A stretch of DNA of 64,000 bases from Flectonema sp. DT1601 (taxonomy: Eukaryota; Euglenozoa; Diplonemea; Diplonemida; Diplonemidae). The stretch lies in contig OZ025863.1 in assembly GCA_964019425.1 (NCBI GenBank), positions 441,501 to 505,500 on the forward strand, read 5' to 3'. Numbering within the stretch: the stretch's first letter is position 1; every line of letters starts with the position of its first letter. Shown piece by piece: positions 23,676 through 33,324 of this stretch. The notes beneath the pieces are model-generated. The model was given only the letters and a program-made list of their open reading frames with translations. It did no database searches and was not told where the DNA came from. A program made the position numbers and the translations under genes.

Positions 23676-23942
23676 TGTTAGTCTATGAGTTTATGTAGGA
23701 CGAAGTTGGGTAGAAACCATAAAACCGCCCCAATTGTACCCACGGTCAGTGTAAATATAACCATTTTGCATGTGAAAATATGGAATTTTGGAACTGGCGA
23801 TGAGTAAAGTGGGATCCCAGACACGGAATTCAATTTTTCGAGTATAGAACATAGTAGGAAAAGTGGTCAGAATATGGCCAAGGTGCCGTCAGTTACCTTT
23901 GGCCCAAATAGTCCTGTACTTTTGGCACATCCTCATATAACA

Positions 23943-24600
23943 TGAACAAAAGCTAGTAACGAATATGTGCAGTCCGGAGTTTAATATTCCATTATACGCT
24001 ATCGAGAAGCACAACTTTGTAATCTTTTTCTCGTTAGTAGTTTTACTTTTTTTTATTTATAAAAATATTCTTTTTTTATGTTGTGTACCAGTGAATTTAT
24101 TATCAAGAGTTTTTTGCTTTTGTCTTTTATTTGCTAATCAATTTTATTTAACTGTTTTTTTTTTTTTTTTGAAGTAGTATCAAAAGTCATAGTCTTGTTT
24201 CCTGATTTACTTACTTTTCTTTGTTCTTTTAAGTGGAAGGGTTTATATCCTTCACCTGCAATTAATTTGTTGAATCTTTTCGTGTTTTAGTGGACGCGTG
24301 AAGTGGCGAAACCTGTTCTTGCCCTGGCATTGTCCCTGTTGGTACGATTTTTTTTCTCTCTCCTCTCTCGCTCTGCGGCCTTACCAATTAGCGCCCGGTT
24401 CTCTCTTCCTGAGGTAAGTGGCGTTACCCCCGCCCTGCTGCATGGCTATTTAATGTTCTGATTGTTGTTAGCGAAAAATTATTTCTCTACTCAAATCAAG
24501 AACTGACTAGTTGAAAACAATTATGACATTGGTTCTTTTTTTTTATTAGTTATAATTGCTTCACGCTACTTAACTCAAACCAGGACCGACTCACTACGAG
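23943..24600. other. Intergenic spacer with possible leader intron
   Basis: No coding gene. TTCCTGAG|GTAAGTGG at about 24413 is a strong splice donor, and CAAACCAG near 24583 an acceptor 17 nt before the next start codon; this could be a ~170-bp intron in the leader of the methyltransferase gene, or the acceptor may serve trans-splicing. Confidence 0.4.
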
Positions 24601-25847
24601 ATGTCCCTTCTGTCTCTGTTTTGCGCAGTTTTTGTAGCGCTGTTGGCAGTAGCAGTCAGTGAAAATGAATGGGAACGACCAAAAGCTCCTCCACCGAAGA
24701 GGACGATGAGAGGGTATGCAAAAATAAAAGTAGCGCCTCTTAGGGAACCTCGTCAGAAACCACCAGAGAAGTATTTCCCGGTACCGGAAGGAAGGATGCG
24801 AGCTAATTCTATCAAATGGGTTAGAGAGTTACTTAACAAAACAAATCCTCTTATTTATCACCCAAAGAGACTGAAGAACGGCTGTCTGGTCAACCGTCTT
24901 GAGTGGCGTAGGAGACAGGTAACTGGAATGGCAGCTGAGCCTCTAAGGCTTTCGTTCAATTCTGTTAATGGAAGTGGAATCAAAACAGAGCTACCAATTG
25001 AACGTATGGGTCGTCTAAAGCAATACAATAACACAATTGTCAGAGCATACGTTGATCCTGAAGTGTGGAAAGCTGATCGTTGGGTCTTCTTCGATCTCGG
25101 AGCTCGTCATTTTATGAGATCAAAAAAACCATACTTCGGGTCTACCTTTCAGGTTTGTTTGTTGATCCTATCCAAAATCAGTTTTCGTTTATGATAAATT
25201 AAAAAAAAAAAAAAAAAAAACAGTTTATTTGTGGATACCCAGGAGCTGAAAAGTTTGAATACCGCGCCTACGACATCCAAGACCTAGCAGACAACTATCC
25301 ACCATTTGTGAAATGGACTACCACAGCAATATGGAATGATACGGGTACCTTACGTATTAAGGGTCAGCTAGGGGCTGGGAGTCACGTCCTATTCAGAAAG
25401 GAAGGTGCTGGAAGCGGATCGCAGAGTCAAAGTCACAACGAAGAATCTGTTTCTGGATCGGGGTCTGAGGCTTCTTCATCTTCTTCTTCTTCTTCCTCGT
25501 CTGGAAGTAGCAGCACCAGCGGCAGTGACGATGATGTAATTACTGAAGTTGGGGCACTCGACTTCGCAAAACACCTCCAAGAAGTCGTAAAACCTGAAGA
25601 CTTTGTCGTCCTCAAAATCGACGTCGAAAATGCAGAGTTCCGTGTTCTTCAAAAACTCGTTGACACGGGTGCTATAAAATTAGTAGATGAAATATTTATT
25701 GAGTGTCACGGTGAGCTAACACGAGAAGCATACAAATTAGCGAAGATAGTCAAGTGGGTTCCTGAAGCCTGGGTCAGGAGTGTCGCCTGTCGGGATCTTG
25801 AAATTGACTTTCGTAAAATGGGAATCTACCTCCACGAGTGGGATTAA
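24601..25847 (+). CDS. Secreted or lumenal FkbM-like methyltransferase, 2 exons
   Basis: Exons 24601-25152 and 25224-25847 (71-bp intron, GTTTGT...AAACAG) give 391 residues. The N-terminus is a clear signal peptide (LLSLFCAVFVALLAVAVS). WVFFDLGARHF resembles the first AdoMet-binding loop of the Methyltransf_21 (FkbM) family, and VVLKIDVENAEFRVLQKL with EIFIECHGE matches its later motif (usually KIDVEGxE). A Ser/Gly-rich insert of about 40 residues sits between these. The N-terminal ~90 residues are basic and unrecognised. Signal peptide and family together suggest modification of a glycan or other secretory-pathway substrate; the substrate is unknown. Confidence 0.65.
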
Positions 25848-26461
25848 AGCGTATCACCCTGACCTCACTGACCTAAGGACGTGTGGAGTTTATTAGATAT
25901 GTTATTCTACTCGACATGCGCGCGCTGATGGTACTGAAGTGAGCAGATCATTTATTAAATATTCATCTCAGAAACCTCAATCACATTGTGACGGAATGTG
26001 TAACTTGTAAATATGAGCCCACACGCGATTGTGTGAAGGTCCTCCAATCTGAGATATTTGCTATCAATAAAAAAGGATTATTCCGCGTGTTCATTTTATT
26101 CAAATTTTTTTTTTTGTTGTTGTTAACCATAACTTTGATAACGGAGTGCGGAGTCAGGTTGGCTCAACACGCTGCAGTGCAATTGGCCCGCGTGCTTCAC
26201 TTCAACTGAATCTACCCTTATAAGAAAGAATTGATTTTTGGTACGTTTGTTTCTACTATTGCAATCCATCGCAGCTTGAATAATAATAATCTAGTATATG
26301 TATATTTTCTTTATATACCTTTTTTTTTTAAACCTTGTTTACACCCCCCCTTTCTTAGATCTTAATATTATCTCTTTGAGTCGCTTTTATCATTTTTTTA
26401 TGGTGTTTTTTTTTTTAATATGTATATATTTTTTTTTTGTTTTTTTCAGGTCCATTTGCGA
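25848..26461. other. Intergenic spacer
   Basis: No gene. It ends TTTTTTTTGTTTTTTTCAG, 12 nt before the next ATG, the clearest polypyrimidine-AG acceptor in the window. Confidence 0.5.
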
Positions 26462-28738
26462 ATGGATAATCCGGATGAGGGAGGGTCTGAAAATGATTTG
26501 TTACTAGTTTGTGAAGTCTGTGAGAAGGAAGGACCAAAGTTGATTGCTTACGCTGATCGAATTGGAACTATGGATGCAGATCAGTTTTTTGCGATTCAAG
26601 ATAGCAGCGTTCAAGCAGAAGTAAGTAGATTTGTTGTAAGCGTGTTAGCGACTGATCATAACTACCAAAGGAGTGGATCAAATGAGGCAGAATGGGGAAT
26701 ACCACCAGACTGTCAGGTCCTTCTTCATGAAGTTCGATTTTTAAATAAACTGTTGGCAGCTTTCATCTATCACTTTACCCTTCCTGACATAGCTGCTCGT
26801 GGTCATGTTCGACCTCACTGTGCAATATATCTGACTCACCAACCGTCGAAGTTAGTTCCTTATTATAAGAAACTTCGAATTTGGGTTGAAAACGCTGTCA
26901 GCGGTTGGAAACTTCACACCTATCGTTATTTTGTTACCAGGGCGTCAGCTATTATTGAAGGTACGAATGAGGTTTTGACATATTTTAAAAGAAAGAAAAA
27001 GGAAAGATTAGCTGAAGCTGCTGCACAACTACCACCAACTCAAAGTTGTAATCCTGGTACAGATGTAGAGCCACCACCTCAAGAGGGAAGTGAAAGTATT
27101 TCATTCGGGATTGATTATATAAATACACCAACAACACCTGGTGGGACTGCTTCAGGGTCCTGGCTATCAAGATTAGGTGGACTATGGAGGCCTCAAAATT
27201 CAACTCCGATATTTTCATCTCAAGAAAATCAAATTCCACTCAAAGCAATAGAAGAAGAGAGAGCATCACTTCGGCGTATGATAGAAACACTAAAAAGTTA
27301 CATACCTGACGCTGCTATAGAAGATCCTAGAGGTAGGAATGGGTTAGTTAATTTAGATATTCCCAGGTGGATATCATTCTTAACAACTTTTATAGAAAAG
27401 AATCCAAGCGAGGAAGCCCTATCACCACTAAGAGAATGGGTAACACAAGAAGTGTGGAATACTGGATTGACAAGGTTGGTGTTAGTCCTTCAGGTATTAG
27501 ACAGAACTGATATGGATTTATTACTTATGGAACAAGACTGGAGATCTGTCATGCAATCACCACAACCGAATAGCTGTTTAGGATTCGGTGGTAGGGTTGC
27601 TTTGGGAACTGATTTACAATCAGAGTTACCATACACTCCTGCTCCTGATACTAATTCTTTATTGACTTCTCCGTTTGCGCATCCTCCGTCGCAAGGATTA
27701 CATGCATTACTGAGTATGTATCCAGTGGCATTAAAACATTTAGCGTTTTCAATTCTACGAGGTCGACCTGTTGTGATAATTGGACCTGAAGAAGGTACTG
27801 AAGCTCAAATGGGATCAATCAGATGGATTATATCTGTACTTAGAATGTTCGTACCGAGCAGTGGTGATCCTAACAAAGCTTCATTTTATAGTAGTCAAGT
27901 CGTTCCTTGGAAGACTAATTCTATTGTTGTATCTGACTTATGTCACCTTCGGTTAATTGGTATAGAGTCAGCTACGTTATTGAAGCATCCTGTTCAGAAA
28001 TACGTCACAATGTTACATACCACAACCGGTGTTTTCTCTGGTCCGTTGTACTCAGGAAGGTGGCTTGAAGAGGTCTTCGCATCAAAAAAAGTCTGGGATT
28101 CTGATGAGACTCTGGCAACGTTCACCCACAGCTGGTTACTAAAGATTGGGTTGACTGCAGCTATTGTACACCACAGTACTTTATTGAAAGGTCCTCCTGT
28201 TGTTCCATATCATCATGTACTTGGGAATAGTGTACCACAATCACCAATAGCTGGATCATTAGAAGTTAGTAGTCCTGTGAGAGCAGTTGTTGCTGGTGCT
28301 GGAGGATTGTTCAATCCGTCTCCAGGATCAGGTCATTCGATACCATCAGAGATCTCTGTCAGTGAGAGTGCATCTCGAACGGAATCACCTCCTGTTGGAA
28401 TCATGGATGAAGCACTAGCCAATACTCTAAAACGTCGTCCAACTGGAGTTGTGGGATCCTCAGCTGGTAGTCGTCTTCTCGGTCCTTCTGTTGTTGTTGG
28501 TCATTCAAATTCACTGGAAACCATCCTTCGGGATCTGGGAGTTCCAAATGGAGACGTGGATATCATCAGACACCTTGTTCGAGTTATCAGAGACGCCTCT
28601 GTAACAACTCAAAACAAAACTTTACAAACCTCATTCGCTATGCCTCCAGGTGCCCCTGCGCAGTATGCTGAGGAGACTCCGGGAGCTTTCCCAATCCTAA
28701 AACTTGATCTGAATGCTACGTCAACTCTAACGACATAA
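26462..28738 (+). CDS. SMCR8/folliculin-type DENN protein, 758 aa
   Basis: Single exon; ATG chosen because it directly follows the TTTTTTTCAG acceptor. Residues about 10-170 match the longin/uDENN part of SMCR8-like proteins: LLLVCEVCEKEGPKLIAYAD, then FIYHFTLPDIAARGHVRPHC, which follows the SMCR8 pattern of a short helix, ARG.VRP and C. A Ser/Gly-rich linker follows. The segment from LRGRPVVIIGPEEGTEAQMG to VSDLCHLRLIGIESA looks like the cDENN domain. In animals SMCR8 acts with C9orf72 as a GTPase-activating complex in autophagy and lysosome signalling, and folliculin acts on Rag GTPases. Which of the two this one corresponds to is uncertain. Confidence 0.7.
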   Translation: MDNPDEGGSENDLLLVCEVCEKEGPKLIAYADRIGTMDADQFFAIQDSSVQAEVSRFVVSVLATDHNYQRSGSNEAEWGIPPDCQVLLHEVRFLNKLLAAFIYHFTLPDIAARGHVRPHCAIYLTHQPSKLVPYYKKLRIWVENAVSGWKLHTYRYFVTRASAIIEGTNEVLTYFKRKKKERLAEAAAQLPPTQSCNPGTDVEPPPQEGSESISFGIDYINTPTTPGGTASGSWLSRLGGLWRPQNSTPIFSSQENQIPLKAIEEERASLRRMIETLKSYIPDAAIEDPRGRNGLVNLDIPRWISFLTTFIEKNPSEEALSPLREWVTQEVWNTGLTRLVLVLQVLDRTDMDLLLMEQDWRSVMQSPQPNSCLGFGGRVALGTDLQSELPYTPAPDTNSLLTSPFAHPPSQGLHALLSMYPVALKHLAFSILRGRPVVIIGPEEGTEAQMGSIRWIISVLRMFVPSSGDPNKASFYSSQVVPWKTNSIVVSDLCHLRLIGIESATLLKHPVQKYVTMLHTTTGVFSGPLYSGRWLEEVFASKKVWDSDETLATFTHSWLLKIGLTAAIVHHSTLLKGPPVVPYHHVLGNSVPQSPIAGSLEVSSPVRAVVAGAGGLFNPSPGSGHSIPSEISVSESASRTESPPVGIMDEALANTLKRRPTGVVGSSAGSRLLGPSVVVGHSNSLETILRDLGVPNGDVDIIRHLVRVIRDASVTTQNKTLQTSFAMPPGAPAQYAEETPGAFPILKLDLNATSTLTT

Positions 28739-28812
28739 AATTAAGAAATTAATTTAAATAATTGCGTGTTTCTATTCATCAAAACTGATTGTTGTTACAC
28801 AGTCTGTGGGAG

Positions 28813-28846
<34 letters not shown>

Positions 28847-29254
28847 ACGACCTTCTGAGCGCCGTTGAAACGTTATTGCTGCTTAAAATAATTTTTTAAA
28901 AAAAAAAAAAAAAAAAAATCCGGCAGAGTATTTCGTCTGTGTTTGATCAACCTCCAGACGAGTTATTGCAGCAGTACAGTCATTACTGTTTTTTCCTCCT
29001 TTTTTCTTTTTTTCTGTTAGTTTGACTCACTTGTGAATTGTGTACACCTCAGTCCGACTAGTAAAATGTATCAAAGCGGGAAAGTAAAAAAAAAAAAAAA
29101 TACATATATATATACGTGACGTGTGTGCTTATTCTTTTTGTTTTATTTATTCACTTTTTTTATCCAAAGAAGGTGAGCTATCGGCTTCGTGCAATTCAGT
29201 TTATTGCTGAGGATTCTTTCTGTTTGTTTTGTTGTGATGTGTCTTCTCCATCCG
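28739..29254. other. Intergenic spacer up to first segmental unit
   Basis: No gene. At about 29232-29249 the 18 bases GTTGTGATGTGTCTTCTC also occur at each chimeric junction (for example 29560), suggesting microhomology used when the segmental units arose. Confidence 0.5.
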
Positions 29255-29409
29255 GGTGCTTGAATTGGGTACGAAAATTTAACAACCTGTTGATCCGTGA
29301 CTTAGTTTTTTGTTTAATTTCTAAAACAGCACACAAATAACTGAATCCAGAGGTGTTCTTCTTTAAGGGTCATATTGATGTTTTTATTTATTATTACAGC
29401 CAAGAAACA

Positions 29410-29835
29410 ATGTCAGTGACATCTCACTCACAATCAAGATCTGCGTTAGACGATGAGTCGATTCCAGGATTTACGAAACCTGGAACAAAGTCAAGTCTTG
29501 TGGGTAAGATTGGTAACTTATCCGTACAATACAATCTAGGAGCTGCTTCAATAGCTGTTGTTGTGATGTGTCTTCTCTCATTTGCGAAATTAACAAATAT
29601 TGGAGAAGCTTTCCTCTCTTGTTGTCCTGTTTTGGAATCACTCAACATTTCAGTGTTGAAAAACATTACAGGAATAGGGAACTGCTACAGTGATGGTAGT
29701 TATTACTTCTTATCTGGTTGTAGTGAAGTCTTGCTGGGAGGATTCTATGAATTAAATAGTAATCACATATTCAGACAGGCTATCAATGAAAGTGAAAGCA
29801 ACACGGATTTGGAATCCAGTTTTGTGTTTTTGTAA
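29410..29835 (+). CDS. Chimeric gene, copy 1: transporter N-terminus fused to LRR tail
   Basis: 141 residues. Residues 1-53 (MSVTSHSQSRSALDDESIPG to SIAVVVM) are identical to the N-terminus of the MFS transporter at 39378; the rest (CLLSFAKLTNIGEAFLSCC, NISVLKNITGIGNCY, YYFLSGCSEV) is a divergent LRR C-terminus. The join extends the transporter's first hydrophobic stretch, so the product may be a small membrane-anchored LRR protein. It keeps the transporter's TTATTATTACAG acceptor 10 nt before the ATG, so it should be expressed like the transporter. Confidence 0.75.
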   Translation: MSVTSHSQSRSALDDESIPGFTKPGTKSSLVGKIGNLSVQYNLGAASIAVVVMCLLSFAKLTNIGEAFLSCCPVLESLNISVLKNITGIGNCYSDGSYYFLSGCSEVLLGGFYELNSNHIFRQAINESESNTDLESSFVFL

Positions 29836-30211
29836 GCTGCATTATTTTCCCCTTCTCTCAGAAGTCAGCTTTAATCAGTGCCTTACTACTGCAAGGCATG
29901 TGATGCATGAATTTGAGTATTTCTGATGCGGAACTTGTCACCGCAATCACTGTGTTGTTTAGCTAAAGTCAGCCACTGTTTGTTTTTAATTTGTCTGTTT
30001 TCTTCTTTTAAAGCGAAACCTAATTATCACTTTTCACTTAACAGCGAAGATGACATTATCAGAACCCCCAACTTCAATAGGTTGAGACTAAATCGTGTAT
30101 CATAAGAAAAAGAAAGTCTGTTTGAAGAAATATGTTTTTGCACGTTCTTTAATCTCATCATACTCCAAGCCGTTCATCATCACATTTCGTAGGTTTCTCA
30201 GGCGAGTTAAA
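29836..30211. other. Spacer inside unit 1
   Basis: 376 bp, near-identical in units 2 and 3. Carries acceptors TTCACTTAACAG and GTTTCTCAG before the LRR start codon. No gene. Confidence 0.5.
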
Positions 30212-31837
30212 ATGCAACTCTCGGTTACGTTCCCAGACACAGGGTTTCCTGACGTTGTTTTCACAGCATCTGGAGAGTCGCTCGTGAAGGATGCATTGCA
30301 GGTTGCAGCTGATGAGTGGGGTACCGATGCTGACTTTCTTGAGCTTTCACTCGCGGGATCGCTGCTTCGAGCAGGTAGTCGACTGGTGTCGTACGGAGTG
30401 GAGGACGGCTCGCTGTTGGATGCATCTGTGGTGCGCTTGTTTGGATTGGAATGGTTCACAGATGATGCAAAGAGAGCGAAGGCATTCCTACGAGGAGAAC
30501 GGGATCGGGACGGGTTTTTTTGCCTTGATACTCCCACATTCGCTGTGGATGGCTGTCTTCAGTTTAGTAACAGTGAGTGGTACTCGGATGATGTTACGAA
30601 CATCTCATTCAGCAACTCTGAACCCTCAGTCACGACCGTTTCGGATGATTTCTTATCCTTATCTGAAGAGGTTATAAAGGTCAGTCTGCCTGGTCTTCAA
30701 TACGTCACATCTGTTGGAAATAGCTTCCTCCAAGATTGCAATTCACTGTCATCTGTTAACTTATCAGGTCTCAGCAATATTTCAGTTGTTGGGGACTGTT
30801 TTCTAAATAATTGTTCATCCCTCACATCTGTTGACTTATCAGGTCTCAGCAATGTTTCAGCTGTTGGAAACTCTTTTTTATATAATTGTTCATCCCTCAC
30901 ATCTGTTGACTTATCAGGTCTCAGCAATATTTCAGTTGTTGGAGACTGTTTTCTAAATAATTGTTCATCCCTCACATCTGTTAACTTATCAAGTCTCAGC
31001 AATGTTTCAGCTGTTGGAAGAGATTTTCTATATTATTGTCCATCCCTCACATCTGTTAACTTATCAAGTCTCAGTAATATTTCAGTTGTTGGAGATAGTT
31101 TTCTAAGTTATTGTTCATCCCTCACATCTGTTAACTTGTCAAGTCTCAGTAATATTTCAGTTGTTGGAGATTGTTTTCTAAGTAATTGTTCATCCCTCAC
31201 ATCTGTTGACTTATCAGGTCTCAGCAATATTTCAGTTGTTGGACAGGCTTTTTTATATGATTGTTCATCCCTCACATCTGTTAACTTATCAAGTCTCAGC
31301 AATGTTTCAGCTGTTGGAGACTGTTTTCTAAGATATTGTTCATCCCTCACATCTGTTAGCTTATCAAGTCTCAGCAATATTTCAGCTGTTGGAGACCATT
31401 TTCTAGATGGTTGTTCATCCCTCACATCTGTTGACTTATCAGGTCTCAGCAATATTTCAGTTGTTGGACAGGCTTTTTTATATGATTGTTCATCCCTCAC
31501 ATCTGTTAACTTATCAAGTCTCAGCAATGTTTCAGCTGTTGGAAACTGTTTTCTAAGATTTTGTTCATCCCTCACATCTGTTAGCTTATCAAGTCTCAGC
31601 AATATTTCAGCTGTTGGTGACCATTTTCTAGATGGTTGTTCATCCATCACATCTGTTGACTTATCAGGTCTCAGCAATATTTCAGTTGTTGGAAACTATT
31701 TTCTAAGTGATTGTTCATCACTTACTTCCTTGGATTTAACCCTCGTGAATGTGGAATCCGTTGGAAGTGAATTCCTAAAAGGTTGTTCATGCATTAACAG
31801 AGACGAACTGCATACGAGCGTAAGGAATTTGAAATGA
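30212..31837 (+). CDS. Beta-grasp/LRR protein 1, 541 aa, 13 full repeats plus one divergent
   Basis: ATG 30212 follows GTTTCTCAG by 11 nt; residues 1-75 form a ubiquitin-like domain (MQLSVTFPDTGFPDVVF, then AGSLLRAGSRLVSYGVEDG), followed by ~80 residues including WYSDDVTNISFSNSEPS. From residue ~177 come 25-residue LRRs of the type SSLTSVDLSGLSNVSAVG plus seven variable positions ending in Cys, encoded by 75-bp DNA repeats, then a 24-residue variant (SSLTSLDLTLVNVESVG) and tail NRDELHTSVRNLK. The repeat resembles BspA-type LRRs. No signal peptide or membrane anchor. Function unknown; a ligand- or partner-binding solenoid is likely. Confidence 0.85.
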   Translation: MQLSVTFPDTGFPDVVFTASGESLVKDALQVAADEWGTDADFLELSLAGSLLRAGSRLVSYGVEDGSLLDASVVRLFGLEWFTDDAKRAKAFLRGERDRDGFFCLDTPTFAVDGCLQFSNSEWYSDDVTNISFSNSEPSVTTVSDDFLSLSEEVIKVSLPGLQYVTSVGNSFLQDCNSLSSVNLSGLSNISVVGDCFLNNCSSLTSVDLSGLSNVSAVGNSFLYNCSSLTSVDLSGLSNISVVGDCFLNNCSSLTSVNLSSLSNVSAVGRDFLYYCPSLTSVNLSSLSNISVVGDSFLSYCSSLTSVNLSSLSNISVVGDCFLSNCSSLTSVDLSGLSNISVVGQAFLYDCSSLTSVNLSSLSNVSAVGDCFLRYCSSLTSVSLSSLSNISAVGDHFLDGCSSLTSVDLSGLSNISVVGQAFLYDCSSLTSVNLSSLSNVSAVGNCFLRFCSSLTSVSLSSLSNISAVGDHFLDGCSSITSVDLSGLSNISVVGNYFLSDCSSLTSLDLTLVNVESVGSEFLKGCSCINRDELHTSVRNLK

Positions 31838-32367
31838 CATTAATCACATAAGTGTTGTTTTTAGTGTGTGTGCGTTGTTCCCTTTGTTTTATTTCAAAGT
31901 ATTTAATTTATCTTGTATTTGATGGTGTTTTCAGAAAAGAAGATGTGTGTTCGCTCACACACTCTTAACAAGTGTTTGTTAGTTGGAATTGAATATTTGA
32001 TTGCATTGCGGTGTTCTTATTCCCTTGAATGGGTCATATTCTATCAGACTCCCAACCCCATTTGGTATTCCCCACCCGCCCTTTCCCCCTGCCGGTGTTC
32101 GATGGAATCGAAACGGGCCTGATACAAACCCTGCTCGAGTGGAAGTAATCTGCACCCATCCACAGTGTAGATACTTCTTTGTGTTGATCTCAGCTTGTTT
32201 AGGTAATGCCTTATTCACTTATCATATTTCCTTCTCAGGTGCAAACAGTGATGGAAAGCGAATTCATACGATGATGAACAGATAGTGATGTAGTTCATAT
32301 GTATTCAGTTTTATTATTATTATTATCAACAAATCAATCACATGGCTGTCATTAACGAGGTGAAAGC
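31838..32367. other. Spacer after LRR gene 1
   Basis: 530 bp; the same spacer follows LRR genes 2 and 3. It contains a small GTGTG..CACAC hairpin (about 31943-31960) and TTTTCAG and TTCTCAG acceptors. A short open frame here shows mostly non-synonymous differences between units and a frame change in unit 3, so it is treated as non-coding. Confidence 0.5.
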
Positions 32368-32522
32368 GGTGCTTGAATTGGGTACGAAAATTTAACAACC
32401 TGTTGATCCGTGACTTAGTTTTTTGTTTAATTTCTAAAACAGCACACAAATAACTGAATCCAGAGGTGTTCTTCTTTAAGGGTCATATTGATGTTTTTAT
32501 TTATTATTACAGCCAAGAAACA

Positions 32523-32948
32523 ATGTCAGTGACATCTCACTCACAATCAAGATCTGCGTTAGACGATGAGTCGATTCCAGGATTTACGAAACCTGGAACA
32601 AAGTCAAGTCTTGTGGGTAAGATTGGTAACTTATCCGTACAATACAATCTAGGAGCTGCTTCAATAGCTGTTGTTGTGATGTGTCTTCTCTCATTTGCGA
32701 AATTAACAAATATTGGAGAAGCTTTCCTCTCTTGTTGTCCTGTTTTGGAATCGCTCAACATTTCAGTGTTGAAAAACATTACAGGAATAGGGAACTGCTA
32801 CAGTGATGGTCGTTATTACTTCTTATCTGGTTGTAGTGAAGTCTTGCTGGGAGGATTCTATGAATTAAATAGTAATCACATATTCAGACAGGCTATCAAT
32901 GAAAGTGAAAGCAACACGGATTTGGAATCCAGTTATGTGTTTTTGTAA
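32523..32948 (+). CDS. Chimeric gene, copy 2
   Basis: 141 residues, nearly identical to copy 1; it has Arg instead of Ser in SDGRYYFL and Tyr instead of Phe near the end. Same transporter-derived leader, acceptor and start. Retention of an open frame in all three copies suggests the chimera is not simply debris, though the copies may be too young to tell. Confidence 0.75.
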   Translation: MSVTSHSQSRSALDDESIPGFTKPGTKSSLVGKIGNLSVQYNLGAASIAVVVMCLLSFAKLTNIGEAFLSCCPVLESLNISVLKNITGIGNCYSDGRYYFLSGCSEVLLGGFYELNSNHIFRQAINESESNTDLESSYVFL

Positions 32949-33324
32949 GCTGCATTGTTTTCCCCTTCTCTCAGAAGTCAGCTTTAATCAGTGCCTTACT
33001 ACTGCAAGGCATGTGATGCATGAATTTGAGTATTTCTGATGCGGAACTTGTCACCGCAATCACTGTGTTGTTTAGCTAAAGTCAGCCACTGTTTGTTTTT
33101 GATTTGTCTGTTTTCTTCTTTTAAAGCGAAACTTAATTATCACTTTTCACTTAACAGCGAAGATGACATTATCAGATCCCCTAACTTCAATAGGTTGAGA
33201 CTAAATCGTGTATCATAAGAAAAAGAAAGTCTGTTTGAAGAAATATGTTTTTGCACGTTCTTTAATCTCATCATACTCCAAGCCGTTCATCATCACATTT
33301 CGTAGGTTTCTCAGGCGAGTTAAA
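32949..33324. other. Spacer inside unit 2
   Basis: Near-identical copy of 29836-30211; no gene. Confidence 0.5.

Larger units (their letters stand above)
22147..23942 (-). mobile_element. DNA transposon 2 with ~190-bp terminal inverted repeats
   Basis: About 195 bp at the left end (22147-22342) matches the reverse complement of the right end (23738-23942) with few differences, for example AAAAGTACAGGACTATTTGG and TCCAAAATTCCATATTTTC in both. Minus-strand frames between them encode a transposase-like N-terminal part (23675-22887) and a C-terminal zinc knuckle (within 22794-22555). I do not see the central catalytic segment present in DNA transposon 1, so this looks like an internally deleted or frame-broken copy. 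No clean target duplication is visible. Confidence 0.85.
29255..32367 (+). repeat. Segmental tandem unit 1 (3113 bp)
   Basis: Begins GGTGCTTGAATTGGGTACG, as do units 2 and 3 and the flank of the intact transporter at 39223. Contains a transporter leader plus 53 codons, a divergent LRR tail, a spacer, a beta-grasp/LRR gene and a second spacer. Near-identical to units 2 and 3. Confidence 0.95.
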